DNA of 64,000 nt from Ramlibacter tataouinensis (GTDB taxonomy: Bacteria > Pseudomonadota > Gammaproteobacteria > Burkholderiales > Burkholderiaceae_C): the NCBI RefSeq assembly GCF_001580455.1, contig NZ_CP010951.1, forward strand, positions 1,550,001 through 1,614,000, given 5' to 3'. Below the pieces are notes generated by a model. It saw only the letters and a program-made list of their open reading frames with translations. It was not told where the DNA came from and searched no databases. Positions 9,420 through 18,693 of the stretch are shown here, piece after piece. Each line of letters starts with the position of its first letter. Position 1 is the first letter of the stretch. The translations under genes and the position numbers were made by a program.

Positions 9420-10454
9420 TCAGCCTTCCAGCAGCTTGCGGATCGGCGCCGGCAGCCCCAGGCGCTCCCAGTCGAGCGGCGCGACCCAGGCACCTTCACA
9501 CCGCGGCGCCTGCTTGGCGGCAAGGCGCGCCCGCACCGGATGCAAATGCAAATCCTTGTGCGTCAGCACATGCAGGAACGCCCGGTCGTCCTCCAGCTCG
9601 CAAGACGCCGGCAGCGCCGCCTGCAGCGCCTCACGGCTGGCGAAGACCGGCAGGCAGTACAGGCCAGCCCAGATGCCGGTACGGGGACGCTTGTGCAGCC
9701 ACACCGCGCCCGCGCCGGTGTGGGCGCGCAGCAGCCAGAGCGACTCGGCGCTGCGTTTCAACTTGCGCGTCTTCACCGGGTAGCGCTGCGGGTCGCCCTG
9801 CGCCGAGGCAGCGCACAGGCGCTGCACCGGACACCGCTCGCACGCCGGGCTGCGCGCGGTGCACACGGTGGCACCCAGGTCCATCAGGCCCTGGGTGTAG
9901 CGCGGCATCGCCTCCTGCAGGCCGCTGCGCGGCAGCAGCGCCTCGGCGTGCTGCCAGAGTTCGCGCTCGGCCGCCGCGCTCGCAAGGTCGCCATCGAAGC
10001 CGAGCACCCGCGCCAGCACGCGCTTGACGTTGCCGTCCAGGATCGCCGCGCGCTCGCCGAAGCAGAAGGCGGCAATGGCCGCAGCGGTCGAGCGCCCGAT
10101 GCCGGGCAGCGCCTGCAGCGCCTGCGCGCTGCGCGGAAACGCGCCGCCGTGCGCCTGCATGACCTCACGCGCGCAGCGGTGCAGGTTGCGGGCGCGGCTG
10201 TAGTAGCCCAGCCCGCTCCACAGCGCCAGCACGTCGTCCTCGCCGGCGGCGGCCAGCGCGGCCACGTCGGGGAAGCGCGCGAGAAAGCGCGGGTAGTAGT
10301 CCAGCACGGTGGCCACCTGCGTCTGCTGCAGCATGATCTCTGACAGCCACACGCGGTACGGGTCGCGCGTGGACTGCCAGGGCAGCTGGCTGCGCCCATG
10401 GCTTTGCTGCCAGCGCACCACGTGGCCGGCGAATCCCCGGGGCAGGGTCGTCAT
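9420..10454 (-). CDS. mutY: A/G-specific adenine glycosylase MutY
   Basis: Removes adenine mispaired with 8-oxoguanine; 344 residues. The N-terminal helix-hairpin-helix glycosylase region shows WLSEIMLQQTQVATV and LPGIGRSTAAAIAAFCF. The 4Fe-4S cluster motif is C-X6-C-X2-C-X5-C (CTARSPACERCPVQRLC near residue 205). A NUDIX-like 8-oxoG recognition domain follows (GAVWLHKRPRTGIWAGLYCLP). The start ATG 10454 overlaps the stop of the upstream GTPase gene (ATGA), so they are translationally coupled. The related glycosylase gene mutM lies two genes upstream in the same run, giving a GO-repair grouping. Confidence 0.95.
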   Translation of the reverse strand: MTTLPRGFAGHVVRWQQSHGRSQLPWQSTRDPYRVWLSEIMLQQTQVATVLDYYPRFLARFPDVAALAAAGEDDVLALWSGLGYYSRARNLHRCAREVMQAHGGAFPRSAQALQALPGIGRSTAAAIAAFCFGERAAILDGNVKRVLARVLGFDGDLASAAAERELWQHAEALLPRSGLQEAMPRYTQGLMDLGATVCTARSPACERCPVQRLCAASAQGDPQRYPVKTRKLKRSAESLWLLRAHTGAGAVWLHKRPRTGIWAGLYCLPVFASREALQAALPASCELEDDRAFLHVLTHKDLHLHPVRARLAAKQAPRCEGAWVAPLDWERLGLPAPIRKLLEG

Positions 10455-12448
10455 GCGATGTTGAAAAGCGGCGCGGGCTCGGTGACAGCTTCGTGCCGCT
10501 CGGTGGACTCGTGCGGCTCGTTGGCGACTTCGTGCGTCTCGATCAGCTGGTCGGTGAGGTCGATCAGCTTGACGTTCATCGCCTCCAGCGCTTCTTCCTG
10601 CAGGCCGATTTCGGCGATGCGGTCGTCCAGGCCGCTGGCCGCCTGCTGGATGCGCTCGATGGCCTCGATGCGGCGGGTGAAGTTGCGGCGGCGTTCGCGC
10701 AACTGGGCGTCCAGCTGGGCGGCCGCCGACTTGTTCCACAGCTCCAGTTCACCCAGCGCCGACTCGTACACCACGCGCAGCCGCGTGGCCAGCGCTCGCA
10801 CCAGGCGGTCGGCGAACTCGGGCTGCGCCAAGCGGAAGGTGTTGCCCATGCCCATGTACTGGGTGTGGCTGCGCTCGACCAGGTCGAGGTCGCGCTCGTA
10901 GCGCGCGAGGTCGGGCTCGCGCGGCGCCTGCAGCGTAAAGCCGTACTCGGCGTTCAGCTGGCGGAAGGTGCCGGTGAGCATGGAATGGATCTCGGCGCTG
11001 CTGGCCTGGGCCTTCTGCAGCCCGAGCCGCAGGCGCTCGAAGGTCGCCGCGTAGGCCTTGCGCACGCCCAGCTTGATGCCGGGCTGGCGCAGGGCCTCGG
11101 TCAGTTCGGCCAGTTCGCGCTTGAGCGTGCCGGTGCCCAGCAGCGTGAACACCTCGCGCAGCAGCCGCGTGTGCACGGAGCGCACCGCGTGGATGCGCGC
11201 GCCGCTCACGTCGAAGTCGCGCTGCTCCTGCTCGATGCGCGAACGCATGTGCTTGATCACGGCCATGTTCTTGCCGCGCAGGCCCCGCAGCTCCAGCGTC
11301 TGTTCCGCCAGGTCGCGGCGGCGCACGCCGATGGCGCGCTCGGCCTCGACGCGCAGTTCGTCCATGCCGGTGGCCACCGCCGCGCGCAGGATCTTCTGGC
11401 GCCGGCCCATCACGCCTTCGGCCAGCGCGAGTTCGAGCAGCGGCAACTGGCTGGCTTCGAGCAGCTCCGCATCGCCCTTGACCTTGGCCAGCAGGCCCTT
11501 CTGCGCCGACACGGGAATCACCTGCTCCGGCGGCAGGCCGAGGATTTCGGCCGAGGTCACGCGCTGGCGCTCGATCTGCGCCTGCACCTGCTCGCCGGTG
11601 CTCAGCTGGTCCCACAGCGTGTCGATCTTGTTCAGGACGACCAGGCGCGAATCGACGTTGTCGCCCGCCGGCGCCAGGTGCTCGCGCCAGATCGACAGGT
11701 CGGAGCGGGTCACGCCGGTGTCGGCGCCGAGGATGAACACCGCGGCATGCGCCTGCGGGATCAGGTTCACCGTCAGTTCCGGCTCGGCGCCGATGGCGTT
11801 CAGGCCCGGCGTGTCCAGGATCACCAGGCCCTGCTTGAGCAGCGGGTGGGCGATGTTGATCAGCGCATGGCGCCAGCGCGGGATCTCCACCCGGCCCTCG
11901 GCGTCGACCAGCGGGTTGTCCTCGGGCGAGTCCTCGTGCCAAAAGCCCAGGGCGGCCGCTTCCTCCTTGGGAACGTGCAGCACTTCCGAGACCTTCTCGA
12001 AGGCCTGGGCCAGCTGCGAGGGGTCGTTCACATCGAGGTCGACCCGCGTCCACTTCTCGGGCGCGCCGCGCCATTCCATCAGGGGCTGCGGCTGCAGGCG
12101 CGTTTCGATCGGCAGCAGGCGCAGGCAGGGCGGCACGTCGCTGTCGTAGCCGAGCTCGGTCGGGCACATGGTGGTGCGCCCCGCGCTCGCCGGCATGATG
12201 CGGCGCCGGTAGCCGGCGAAGAAGATCGCGTTGATCAATTCCGACTTGCCGCGCGAGAACTCGGCGACGAAGGCGACCATCACCTTGTCGGAGCGCATCT
12301 GCGTCTCGAGGCGGCGCAGCCGCTCCTCGACGCCGGCATCCAGCAGCTCGTGGTCCTTCAGCCACTCCGACAGGAGCTTCAGCCGCAGCGCGAATTGTCG
12401 GCGCCACGCGCCGTGCTCGTCGAATTGTTCGTTGAAGGAGATGGCCAA
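10451..12448 (-). CDS. Dynamin-like GTPase between mutM and mutY
   Basis: A 665-residue large GTPase of the bacterial dynamin-like type. G1 is VAEFSRGKSELINAI near residues 60-75, with the first P-loop glycine replaced by Ala. G2 is probably the Thr in GRTTMCPTEL, G3 is DTPGLNAIG and G4 is NKID. The second half is long and helical with coiled-coil character (arginine- and glutamate-rich) and no clear membrane span. Family members act in membrane remodelling or chromosome-related processes; the role here is unknown. It is coupled by ATGA to mutY and lies 49 bp downstream of mutM, which hints at a link with DNA maintenance but proves nothing. Confidence 0.85.
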   Translation of the reverse strand: MAISFNEQFDEHGAWRRQFALRLKLLSEWLKDHELLDAGVEERLRRLETQMRSDKVMVAFVAEFSRGKSELINAIFFAGYRRRIMPASAGRTTMCPTELGYDSDVPPCLRLLPIETRLQPQPLMEWRGAPEKWTRVDLDVNDPSQLAQAFEKVSEVLHVPKEEAAALGFWHEDSPEDNPLVDAEGRVEIPRWRHALINIAHPLLKQGLVILDTPGLNAIGAEPELTVNLIPQAHAAVFILGADTGVTRSDLSIWREHLAPAGDNVDSRLVVLNKIDTLWDQLSTGEQVQAQIERQRVTSAEILGLPPEQVIPVSAQKGLLAKVKGDAELLEASQLPLLELALAEGVMGRRQKILRAAVATGMDELRVEAERAIGVRRRDLAEQTLELRGLRGKNMAVIKHMRSRIEQEQRDFDVSGARIHAVRSVHTRLLREVFTLLGTGTLKRELAELTEALRQPGIKLGVRKAYAATFERLRLGLQKAQASSAEIHSMLTGTFRQLNAEYGFTLQAPREPDLARYERDLDLVERSHTQYMGMGNTFRLAQPEFADRLVRALATRLRVVYESALGELELWNKSAAAQLDAQLRERRRNFTRRIEAIERIQQAASGLDDRIAEIGLQEEALEAMNVKLIDLTDQLIETHEVANEPHESTERHEAVTEPAPLFNIA

Positions 12449-12458
12449 AAGAGTCCCC

Positions 12459-12481
12459 GGGTGCTATTGAATATAGCACCC
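12459..12481. repeat. Short perfect palindrome between mutM and the GTPase gene
   Basis: A nine-base perfect inverted repeat, GGGTGCTAT and ATAGCACCC, separated by five bases, fills half of the 49-bp gap between mutM and the GTPase gene. On the minus strand the stem is followed by a GGGGACTC stretch and four T residues just before the GTPase start, so it could act as a partial terminator or attenuator. It might instead be one of the small GCTAT...ATAGC palindromes that I recall being frequent in Comamonadaceae genomes. I found no second identical copy in this window. Confidence 0.6.
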
Positions 12482-12497
12482 GACCCTGCGGACACCC

Positions 12498-13313
12498 TCA
12501 GGATTTCTGGCAATGAGGGCAGTAGAACGTGGCGCGCTGGCCCTGGCGGATCGTTTTGATCACGCCGCCGCAAACTTTGCACGCCTGGCCCGCACGCCCG
12601 TACACCATGGCCTCCAGCTGGAAATAACCGGCCTCCCCGTAGGCGTTGGCGAAATCCCGCAGCGTGCTGCCCCCGCGCGCCACCGCCCGACCCAGCACGT
12701 CGCGCACCGCCTGCCGCAGTTTCTCGGCGCGCGGCCGGCTGATGCGCGAGGCCGGCAGCGTCGGCCGGATGCCGGCCAGGAACAGCGCCTCGGAGGCGTA
12801 GATGTTGCCGACGCCCACCACCACGTCGCCGGCCAGCAGCACCTGCTTGATCGGCGCCGTGCGCCGCTTCAGGCCGGCATGGAAGGCGTCGGCGCCGAAC
12901 GCCTCCGACAGCGGCTCGATGCCCAGGCCCCCGAGCAGCTTCAGGCTTTGCGGCGCGTCTTCGGCCGGCGCATGGACCACGGCGCCGAAGCGGCGCGGGT
13001 CGTTCAGCCGCAGGGTGCCGCGCGTGGTCACCAGGTCGAAGTGGTCGTGCAGGCCGGGCGCCGGCTGGGAGGGCGCGAAACTGAGGCTTCCCGACATGCC
13101 CAAATGCATGAGCAACAGCCCCTGGTCCAGATCGAGCAGCAGGTATTTGCCACGGCGCCGCACCCCGCGCACCGTCCGCCCCACGAGGTTCTGCGCCGGG
13201 ATGCCGAGCGGCCAGCGCAGGGGCTTGCCGGTGCGCACGGACTGGATCTGCGCGCCGGCGATGCGGTCGGCGAAACTCAGGCGCGTGACTTCGACTTCGG
13301 GCAGTTCGGGCAT
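12498..13313 (-). CDS. mutM: Formamidopyrimidine-DNA glycosylase MutM (Fpg)
   Basis: Excises 8-oxoguanine and formamidopyrimidines and nicks the strand; 271 residues. The catalytic N-terminal Pro and Glu are present after Met removal ([11 protein letters not shown]). The H2TH region contains [17 protein letters not shown]. The C-terminal zinc finger is C-X2-C-X16-C-X2-C (CKVCGG ... FYCPHC). The ATG at 13313 is the only start that exposes Pro2. It is divergent from the TPR gene with only 23 bp between starts, so each promoter must overlap the other gene. Confidence 0.96.
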   Translation of the reverse strand: MPELPEVEVTRLSFADRIAGAQIQSVRTGKPLRWPLGIPAQNLVGRTVRGVRRRGKYLLLDLDQGLLLMHLGMSGSLSFAPSQPAPGLHDHFDLVTTRGTLRLNDPRRFGAVVHAPAEDAPQSLKLLGGLGIEPLSEAFGADAFHAGLKRRTAPIKQVLLAGDVVVGVGNIYASEALFLAGIRPTLPASRISRPRAEKLRQAVRDVLGRAVARGGSTLRDFANAYGEAGYFQLEAMVYGRAGQACKVCGGVIKTIRQGQRATFYCPHCQKS

Positions 13314-13336
13314 GGCGCTTGGATTATTATGGTTCG

Positions 13337-15079
13337 ATGCTCCGATTTCCTCTTGCGGCCCTTGCACTGGCCGTGCTCGTGGCCGGACTCCCCGCATGCG
13401 CCCAGACGCCGGTCGCCAAGGCGCCGGAGACCGACCCGGCGCCGGTTTCCAGCCCGATGGATTCCCGCCTGTTCTACGAATTGCTCCTGGGGGAACTGAA
13501 CGCGCGCAGCGGCGAGCCGGCCGAAGGCCTGGCGCTGATGCTCGATGCGGCCCGCCGCAACGGCGATCCGGCCCTGTACCAGCGGGCGGTGGAAATCGCC
13601 CTGCAGGCGCGCTCGGGCGAAGCAGCGCTGCAAGCGGCGCGCGCCTGGAAGTCGGCGCACCCCCGCTCGCGCGAGGCGAACCGCTACGTCCTGCAGATCC
13701 TGGTGGCCCTGAACCGGGTCCGCGAGACCGCCGAGCCACTGAAGACCGACATCGCGCTGGCCGACCCCAAGGAGCGCAACGCCGCGCTCGCGCTCGTTCC
13801 GCGCAGCTACGCGCGGGCCGCTGACAAGATCACCGCCGCCGCGGTGGTGGAGCAGGCGCTGCGTCCCTACCTGCAGCAAAAGGACACCGGCGCCGCCGCC
13901 TGGACGGCCGTCGGGCGCATGCGCCTGGCCGCCGACAACGGCGTCGCGGCCGTCGAGGCGGCCCGCCGCGCCCAGGAGATCGACCCGCAGTCCGAAGGCC
14001 CGGCCCTGCTGGCGCTGGAGCTGATGGAGCCCAAGCGGCCCGAGGCCGAGCCGCTGGTCAAGCGCTACCTCGAGGGCCCGCAGCCCATGCCCGAACTGCG
14101 CATGGCCTACGCGCGGGCGCTGGTGGACGCGCAGCGCTACAGCGAAGCGGCGCAGCAACTGCAGGCCGTCACGGCGGCAAAGCCCGACTACCCGGAGGCC
14201 TGGCTGGTGCAGGGCAGCCTGCAGCTGCAGGAGAACCAGGACGCGGCGGCCGAAACCTCCTACAAGCGCTACCTCGAGCTGGCGCAGTCCCGCCCGTCCG
14301 AGGACCGCAGCCGCGGGCAGGCCCAGGCCTACCTGGGGCTGTCGCGCATCGCTGAAAAGCGCAAGGACTACGCCATGGCGAGCGCGTGGCTCGACAAGAT
14401 CGAGAACCCGCAGCAGCTGGTGGCAGCCCAGCAGCGCCGCGCCTCTTTGCTGGCCCGCCAGGGCAAGCTCGACGAGGGACGCAAGCTGCTGCGCGCCCTG
14501 CCCGAGCGCGACCCCGAAGACGCACGCATGAAGGTGCTGGCCGAAGCGCAGCTGCTGCGCGACAACAAGGCCTACAAGCAGGCCTTCGACCTTCTCGGGC
14601 AGGCGACGGCCAAGCCGCCGGTCGATCCGGACCTGGTGTACGACCGCGCCATGATCGCCGAGAAGATGGGCGACCTGGGCGAGATGGAGCGGCTGCTGCG
14701 CCAGGTGATCGCGACCCGGCCGGACTATCACCACGCATACAACGCGCTTGGCTACGCCTTTGCCGAGCGCAACGTGCGGCTGCCCGAGGCCAAGGAGCTG
14801 ATCCAGAAGGCGCTCAGCTTCGCGCCCGGCGACCCCTACATCAGCGACAGCCTGGCTTGGGTGGAGTTCCGCATGGGCAACAAGGCCGAAGCGCTGCGCA
14901 TCCTCGAGGCGGCCTACAAGGAGCGGCCCGACGCCGAAATCGCGGCGCATTTGGGCGAGGTGCTGTGGAGCATGGGCCAGCGCGACCGCGCGCAGGCCAT
15001 CTGGAAGGAAGGCCTGCTGCTCAACAGCGAAAACGACACGCTGCAGGAAACGCTGAGCCGCCTTCGCGTCAAGCCATGA
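13337..15079 (+). CDS. Exported tetratricopeptide repeat protein upstream of lolB
   Basis: A 580-residue protein with an N-terminal export signal ([19 protein letters not shown]). The Cys after LPA may be lipidated, but the lipobox is imperfect. The rest is a solenoid of about a dozen TPR-like helices; the clearest repeats are in the last 150 residues ([37 protein letters not shown]). No enzymatic motif was seen. I took ATG 13337 rather than the upstream in-frame TTG 13319 because it directly begins the signal peptide. The stop overlaps lolB (ATGA), which suggests an envelope assembly or scaffold role. Confidence 0.85.
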   Translation: MLRFPLAALALAVLVAGLPACAQTPVAKAPETDPAPVSSPMDSRLFYELLLGELNARSGEPAEGLALMLDAARRNGDPALYQRAVEIALQARSGEAALQAARAWKSAHPRSREANRYVLQILVALNRVRETAEPLKTDIALADPKERNAALALVPRSYARAADKITAAAVVEQALRPYLQQKDTGAAAWTAVGRMRLAADNGVAAVEAARRAQEIDPQSEGPALLALELMEPKRPEAEPLVKRYLEGPQPMPELRMAYARALVDAQRYSEAAQQLQAVTAAKPDYPEAWLVQGSLQLQENQDAAAETSYKRYLELAQSRPSEDRSRGQAQAYLGLSRIAEKRKDYAMASAWLDKIENPQQLVAAQQRRASLLARQGKLDEGRKLLRALPERDPEDARMKVLAEAQLLRDNKAYKQAFDLLGQATAKPPVDPDLVYDRAMIAEKMGDLGEMERLLRQVIATRPDYHHAYNALGYAFAERNVRLPEAKELIQKALSFAPGDPYISDSLAWVEFRMGNKAEALRILEAAYKERPDAEIAAHLGEVLWSMGQRDRAQAIWKEGLLLNSENDTLQETLSRLRVKP

Positions 15080-15570
15080 TGGGTTCGCGCCGCTGGGCCG
15101 GCGCCTGTCTGGCAGCCCTGGTGCTCGCCCTGGCCGGCTGCGCCAGCGCGCCCAAGCCGCCGGCTGATGCCGTCAGCGGCCCTTGGTCCGGCCGCCTCGC
15201 CTTGCAGGTGCAGGACCGGCCCAGCGAATCGTTCTCGGCCGGCTTCGAGCTCAAGGGTAGCGCGCTCGCCGGCGAGCTCCAGCTGTTCTCGCCGATCGGC
15301 GGGACGCTGGCGGTGCTCGACTGGCAGCCCGGCCGGGCCCGGCTGCAGGCCAACTCGCGCACCCGCGAATTCGCATCGGTGGATGCGCTCATGACCGAGC
15401 TTTCGGGGGCCGCCATCCCGGTTCGCGCCCTGTTCGACTGGCTGCGCGGCATCGCCACCCCGGTGGCCGGCTGGCAGGCCGACCTGTCGCAACTGGCGCA
15501 CGGCCGCATCGCCGCCAAGCGCCTGGACCCGCTGCCGGAAGCGGACCTGCGCGTGGTGCTGGAGCGTTAG
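15076..15570 (+). CDS. lolB: Outer-membrane lipoprotein insertion protein LolB
   Basis: Receives lipoproteins from LolA and inserts them in the outer membrane; 164 residues, short but normal for betaproteobacteria. Signal peptide with lipobox LAGC (Cys near residue 23), followed by GPWSGRLALQVQ and the family core GFELKGSALAGELQLFSPIGG and ASVDALMTELSGAAIPV. It is coupled to the TPR gene by ATGA. The stop codon TAG is built from the TA target duplication plus the first base of the adjacent MITE-like element. Before insertion the codon would have read TAA, so the protein was left intact. Confidence 0.85.
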   Translation: MMGSRRWAGACLAALVLALAGCASAPKPPADAVSGPWSGRLALQVQDRPSESFSAGFELKGSALAGELQLFSPIGGTLAVLDWQPGRARLQANSRTREFASVDALMTELSGAAIPVRALFDWLRGIATPVAGWQADLSQLAHGRIAAKRLDPLPEADLRVVLER

Positions 15571-15839
15571 TGTCCTGCCTCAGAAATAGCTGGCATTTCG
15601 CTGCGCCGTATCGGAGCGCAGGCAAGGCGCGGGTGCGGGTCAAGCCTGGACGGCTTGACCCGTGGCCGCAACGCGGCATGCGCTCCGATACGGCGCAGCC
15701 CGAAGGGTTCGGCGCCTGCGGGGCCCTCGGCGTGCGTCCAGAGGGGGTCAAGACGCCCAGTCTTGACCCCCTCTGGCCACCCACCGATCATCCCCGCGGG
15801 CATCCGAACGAAATGTCAGCTACTTCTGAGGCAGGACAC
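15570..15839. mobile_element. 270-bp MITE-like element between lolB and ispE
   Basis: The terminal inverted repeats match at about 32 of 34 positions, starting GTGTCCTGCCTCAGAA at the left and ending TTCTGAGGCAGGACAC at the right. They are flanked by TA on both sides (15568-15569, 15840-15841), which fits a TA target-site duplication as made by IS630/Tc1-type transposases. The interior holds three nested palindromes: a 20-bp arm pair CTGCGCCGTATCGGAGCGCA and its complement, a GGGTCAAGCC/GGCTTGACCC hairpin, and a GGGGGTCAAGAC/GTCTTGACCCCC hairpin. There is no transposase. It ends three bases before the ispE start and provides the AGGA nearest to it. Confidence 0.8.
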
Positions 15840-15842
15840 TAA

Positions 15843-16703
15843 TTGCGAACCCTCTACGACGTCCCCGCCCCGGCCAAGCTGAACCTGTTCCTGCATGTGC
15901 TGGGGCGCCGCCCGGACGGCATGCACCTGCTTCAGTCGGCCTTCATGCTGATCGACTGGTGCGACACCCTGCACTTCGAGCTGCGAGCGGACGGCGCGCT
16001 CAGCCGCGAGGACCTAGGCGATGCGCTGCCGGCCGACGACCTGGTGCTGCGGGCCGCGCGCGCGCTGCGGCAGGCGGCCGGGGGCACGGCGGGGGCGCAC
16101 ATCGCGATCGACAAGCGCATCCCAAGCCAGGCCGGCATGGGCGGGGGCTCGTCGGACGCCGCCAGCACCTTGCTAGCCCTGAACCGCCTGTGGAACCTGA
16201 AGCTGCCGCTGCCCCGACTGGCGCAGATCGGCCTGGCGCTGGGCGCCGACGTGCCCTTCTTCCTGTTCGGACGCAACGCCTGGGTCGAAGGCGTCGGCGA
16301 GCGCCTCACCCCGATTTCGCTGCCGCCGGCCCGCTTCGCGGTGGTCAAACCGGACGCAGGACTGGAGACGGCGCGCATCTTTTCGGACGCGCTCCTGAAC
16401 CGCAGCAGCGAGCCTGCTATAATTTCAGGCTTTGCTGCAAACCCGTACGCTTTCGGAGCCAACGACTTGCAGCCGGTTGCGCAAAGGCTGTGTGCCGGCG
16501 TCGCCCAAGCCCTTCAGTGGCTGGGCTCGCAGGGCCTCACCGCCCGCATGACCGGTTCGGGCAGCGCGGTGTTCGCGCCGCTGGCCTACGGGACCGGGTT
16601 GCAAGATGCGCCACCAGGCTGGCTTGCGAGGGAATGCAGCAATATGGAGGCTCATCCTCTGGCGGGATGGGCATCCAGCGACGATTCATCGGTGGGCGGC
16701 TGA
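15843..16703 (+). CDS. ispE: 4-diphosphocytidyl-2-C-methyl-D-erythritol kinase
   Basis: GHMP-family kinase of the MEP isoprenoid pathway; 286 residues. The N-terminal PAPAKLNLFLHVLGRRPDG carries the catalytic Lys. The ATP loop GMGGGSSDAAS lies near residues 98-108, and the C-terminal GHMP motif MTGSGSAVFA is present. The start is TTG 15843, required by the alignment of YDVPAPAKLNLFLH with family N-termini; no in-frame ATG or GTG occurs nearby. The only Shine-Dalgarno-like bases (AGGA) belong to the end of the MITE-like element, so its insertion may have changed expression. tRNA-Gln follows 18 bp after the stop. Confidence 0.93.
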   Translation: MRTLYDVPAPAKLNLFLHVLGRRPDGMHLLQSAFMLIDWCDTLHFELRADGALSREDLGDALPADDLVLRAARALRQAAGGTAGAHIAIDKRIPSQAGMGGGSSDAASTLLALNRLWNLKLPLPRLAQIGLALGADVPFFLFGRNAWVEGVGERLTPISLPPARFAVVKPDAGLETARIFSDALLNRSSEPAIISGFAANPYAFGANDLQPVAQRLCAGVAQALQWLGSQGLTARMTGSGSAVFAPLAYGTGLQDAPPGWLARECSNMEAHPLAGWASSDDSSVGG

Positions 16704-16721
16704 AAGGCCGTCAACCTGTGT

Positions 16722-16798
16722 AGGGGAGTCGCCAAGTTGGTTAAGGCACCGGATTTTGATTCCGGCATTCGAGGGTTCGAGTCCTTCCTCCCCTGCCA
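16722..16798 (+). tRNA. tRNA-Gln (TTG anticodon)
   Basis: A 77-nt cloverleaf: acceptor AGGGGAG pairs perfectly with CTCCCCT; D arm with GCCAAGTTGGTTAAGGC; anticodon stem CCGGA/TCCGG with loop TTTTGAT (TTG); T arm GAGGG TTCGAGT CCTTC; discriminator G and encoded CCA. The position between ispE and prs is the usual one in betaproteobacteria. Confidence 0.95.
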
Positions 16799-16835
16799 AA
16801 TTCCCGGTTGGCATTTAAATTCCCGGTTGGCATTG
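16798..16835. repeat. Two tandem 19-bp repeats just after tRNA-Gln
   Basis: AAATTCCCGGTTGGCATT occurs twice head to tail (16798-16815 and 16817-16834), each followed by one extra base, starting at the last A of the tRNA. The pair lies between tRNA-Gln and prs, within the prs leader. It could be a replication slippage product or a protein-binding direct repeat. No known operator is recognised. Confidence 0.75.
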
Positions 16836-16854
16836 ATCTTGTAGCTGGTCCCAA

Positions 16855-17835
16855 ATGCAGGCTCCACCTTCCCATTCCGACTTCATGGTGTTCACGGGCA
16901 ACGCCAATCCGGCGCTGGCCTCGGAAATCGCCGGTCACCTGGGCATCACGCTCGGACAAGCGACCATCGGCCGCTTCTCGGATGGCGAAGTCACCGTCGA
17001 AATCACCCAGAACGTGCGGGCGCGGGACGTGTTCGTGGTGCAGTCCACCTGCGCGCCGACCAACGAGAACCTGATGGAACTGCTGATCATGGTCGACGCG
17101 CTCAAGCGCGCCTCGGCCGAGCGGATCAGCGCCGTCATCCCCTATTTCGGCTACGCCCGCCAGGACCGCCGCCCGCGCTCCTCGCGCGTGCCGATCTCGG
17201 CCAAGGTGGTGGCCAACCTGCTGCAGACCGTGGGCGTGTCGCGCGTGCTGACCATGGACCTGCACGCCGACCAGATCCAGGGCTTCTTCGACATCCCGGT
17301 GGACAACATCTACGCCTCGCCGGTGCTGCTGTCGGACCTGCGCCACCAGAACTACGAAGACCTGATCGTGGTCTCGCCCGACGTCGGCGGCGTGGTGCGC
17401 GCCCGGGCGCTGGCCAAGCAGCTGGGCACCGACCTGGCCATCATCGACAAGCGCCGGCCCAAGGCCAACGTGAGCGAGGTGATGCACGTCATCGGCGAGA
17501 TCGACGGGCGCAACTGCGTGATCATGGACGACATGATCGACACCGCCGGCACGCTGGTGAAGGCGGCCGAGGTGCTCAAGGAACGCGGCGCGAAGAAGGT
17601 CTATGCGTATTGCACGCACCCGATCTTTTCGGGCCCGGCCATCGACCGCATCGCCAAGGGCTCGGCCCTCGACGAGGTGGTGGTGACCGACACGATCCCG
17701 CTGTCGGATGCCGCCCGCCACTGCACCAAGATCCGCCAGCTGTCGGTGGCGCCGCTGATCGCGGAGACGATCCAGCGCATCGCCCGCGGCGAGTCGGTCA
17801 TGAGTTTGTTCTCGGAGCAGGAAAACCTCTTCTGA
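16855..17835 (+). CDS. prs: Ribose-phosphate pyrophosphokinase
   Basis: Makes PRPP from ribose 5-phosphate and ATP; cytoplasmic, 326 residues. The N-terminal [16 protein letters not shown] and [10 protein letters not shown] are typical. The flexible loop [18 protein letters not shown], the signature [17 protein letters not shown] and the PRPP-binding loop [12 protein letters not shown] are all intact. ATG 16855 is taken as the start; ATG 16885 ([11 protein letters not shown]) is a possible shorter alternative. It is followed by a hairpin plus T7 and then rplY. Confidence 0.96.
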   Translation: MQAPPSHSDFMVFTGNANPALASEIAGHLGITLGQATIGRFSDGEVTVEITQNVRARDVFVVQSTCAPTNENLMELLIMVDALKRASAERISAVIPYFGYARQDRRPRSSRVPISAKVVANLLQTVGVSRVLTMDLHADQIQGFFDIPVDNIYASPVLLSDLRHQNYEDLIVVSPDVGGVVRARALAKQLGTDLAIIDKRRPKANVSEVMHVIGEIDGRNCVIMDDMIDTAGTLVKAAEVLKERGAKKVYAYCTHPIFSGPAIDRIAKGSALDEVVVTDTIPLSDAARHCTKIRQLSVAPLIAETIQRIARGESVMSLFSEQENLF

Positions 17836-17850
17836 CCGAGGCATCAAGTG

Positions 17851-17878
17851 GGCTGCGCCTCGCGCGCGGCCTTTTTTT
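17851..17878 (+). terminator. Intrinsic terminator after prs
   Basis: The stem GGCTGCGC pairs with GCGCGGCC (one G-U), has a five-base loop and is followed by seven T residues. It sits 15 bp after the prs stop and 46 bp before rplY. Partial read-through to rplY is possible, because little room is left for a separate promoter. Confidence 0.75.
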
Positions 17879-17924
17879 GGACGGAATCACACTGGTCGCG
17901 GTGGATTCCCATTTGGAGTGAAAC

Positions 17925-18614
17925 ATGAAATTCGTCGCTTTTGAGCGCGCAAAGCAGGGCACGGGTGCGAGCCGCCGTCTCCGCAATACGGGCAAGACCC
18001 CAGGCATCGTCTACGGAGGCGAAGGCCAGCCGCAACTGATCGAGCTCGATCACAACGCGCTGTGGCACGCCCTGAAGAAGGAAGCCTTCCATTCCACCAT
18101 CCTGGACATGGAGCTGGCCGGCAAGACCGGCAAGGTGCTGCTGCGTGATGTGCAGTACCACCCCTTCAGGCAGCAGATCACGCACATCGACTTCCAGCGC
18201 GTCGACGCCAAGACCAAGCTGCACATGAAGGTGCCGCTGCACTTCGTGAAGGCCGAGGAATCGCAGGCCGTGAAGTTCGAGAGCTGCGTGGTGAACCACG
18301 TGATGTCCGAACTGGACATCTCCTGCCTGCCGGCCGACCTGCCCGAGTTCATCGAGATCGACCTGTCCGGCCTGAAGAAGGGCATGACGCTGCACCTGAA
18401 CGAGATCCAGCTGCCCAAGGGTGTGACGGCCGTGACGCGCGGCAAGCCGAACCCGGTGCTGGTCTCGGTCGTGGTGACCGGCGGCGGTGAAGAGGCCGCC
18501 GAAGGCGCCGCCGCCGAGGGCGCCGCTGCTGCCGCCCCTGCGGCGGATGCCAAGGCCGCTCCTGCCAAGGCTCCGGCGAAGGCTCCGGCCAAGGACGCCA
18601 AGGCCAAGAAGTAA
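17925..18614 (+). CDS. rplY: 50S ribosomal protein L25 (Ctc form)
   Basis: Binds 5S rRNA in the large subunit; 229 residues, so it is the long Ctc/TL5 form with two domains. The N-terminal L25 domain contains [19 protein letters not shown] and [20 protein letters not shown]. The second beta domain follows, with [16 protein letters not shown]. The last 45 residues are an Ala/Lys/Pro low-complexity tail, usual for betaproteobacteria. The ATG has a GGAGTGA stretch just upstream. The prs-rplY-pth order is conserved. Confidence 0.96.
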   Translation: MKFVAFERAKQGTGASRRLRNTGKTPGIVYGGEGQPQLIELDHNALWHALKKEAFHSTILDMELAGKTGKVLLRDVQYHPFRQQITHIDFQRVDAKTKLHMKVPLHFVKAEESQAVKFESCVVNHVMSELDISCLPADLPEFIEIDLSGLKKGMTLHLNEIQLPKGVTAVTRGKPNPVLVSVVVTGGGEEAAEGAAAEGAAAAAPAADAKAAPAKAPAKAPAKDAKAKK

Positions 18615-18634
18615 TCCATCACCAAGGTGGTGTG

Positions 18635-18664
18635 AACGGCCCGCTTCGGCGGGCCGTTTTCTTT
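18635..18664 (+). terminator. Intrinsic terminator after rplY
   Basis: A ten-base perfect stem AACGGCCCGC / GCGGGCCGTT with a TTCG tetraloop, followed by TTCTTTT. A strong rho-independent terminator between rplY and pth, 20 bp after the stop. Confidence 0.9.
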
Positions 18665-18693
18665 TGTGGACAATCCGCGGGAGGACACAAAAC

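Noticed and set aside
15570..15842. Open frame across the MITE-like element
   Set aside because: It is made of the palindromic arms, ends at the right-hand repeat and has no protein features.
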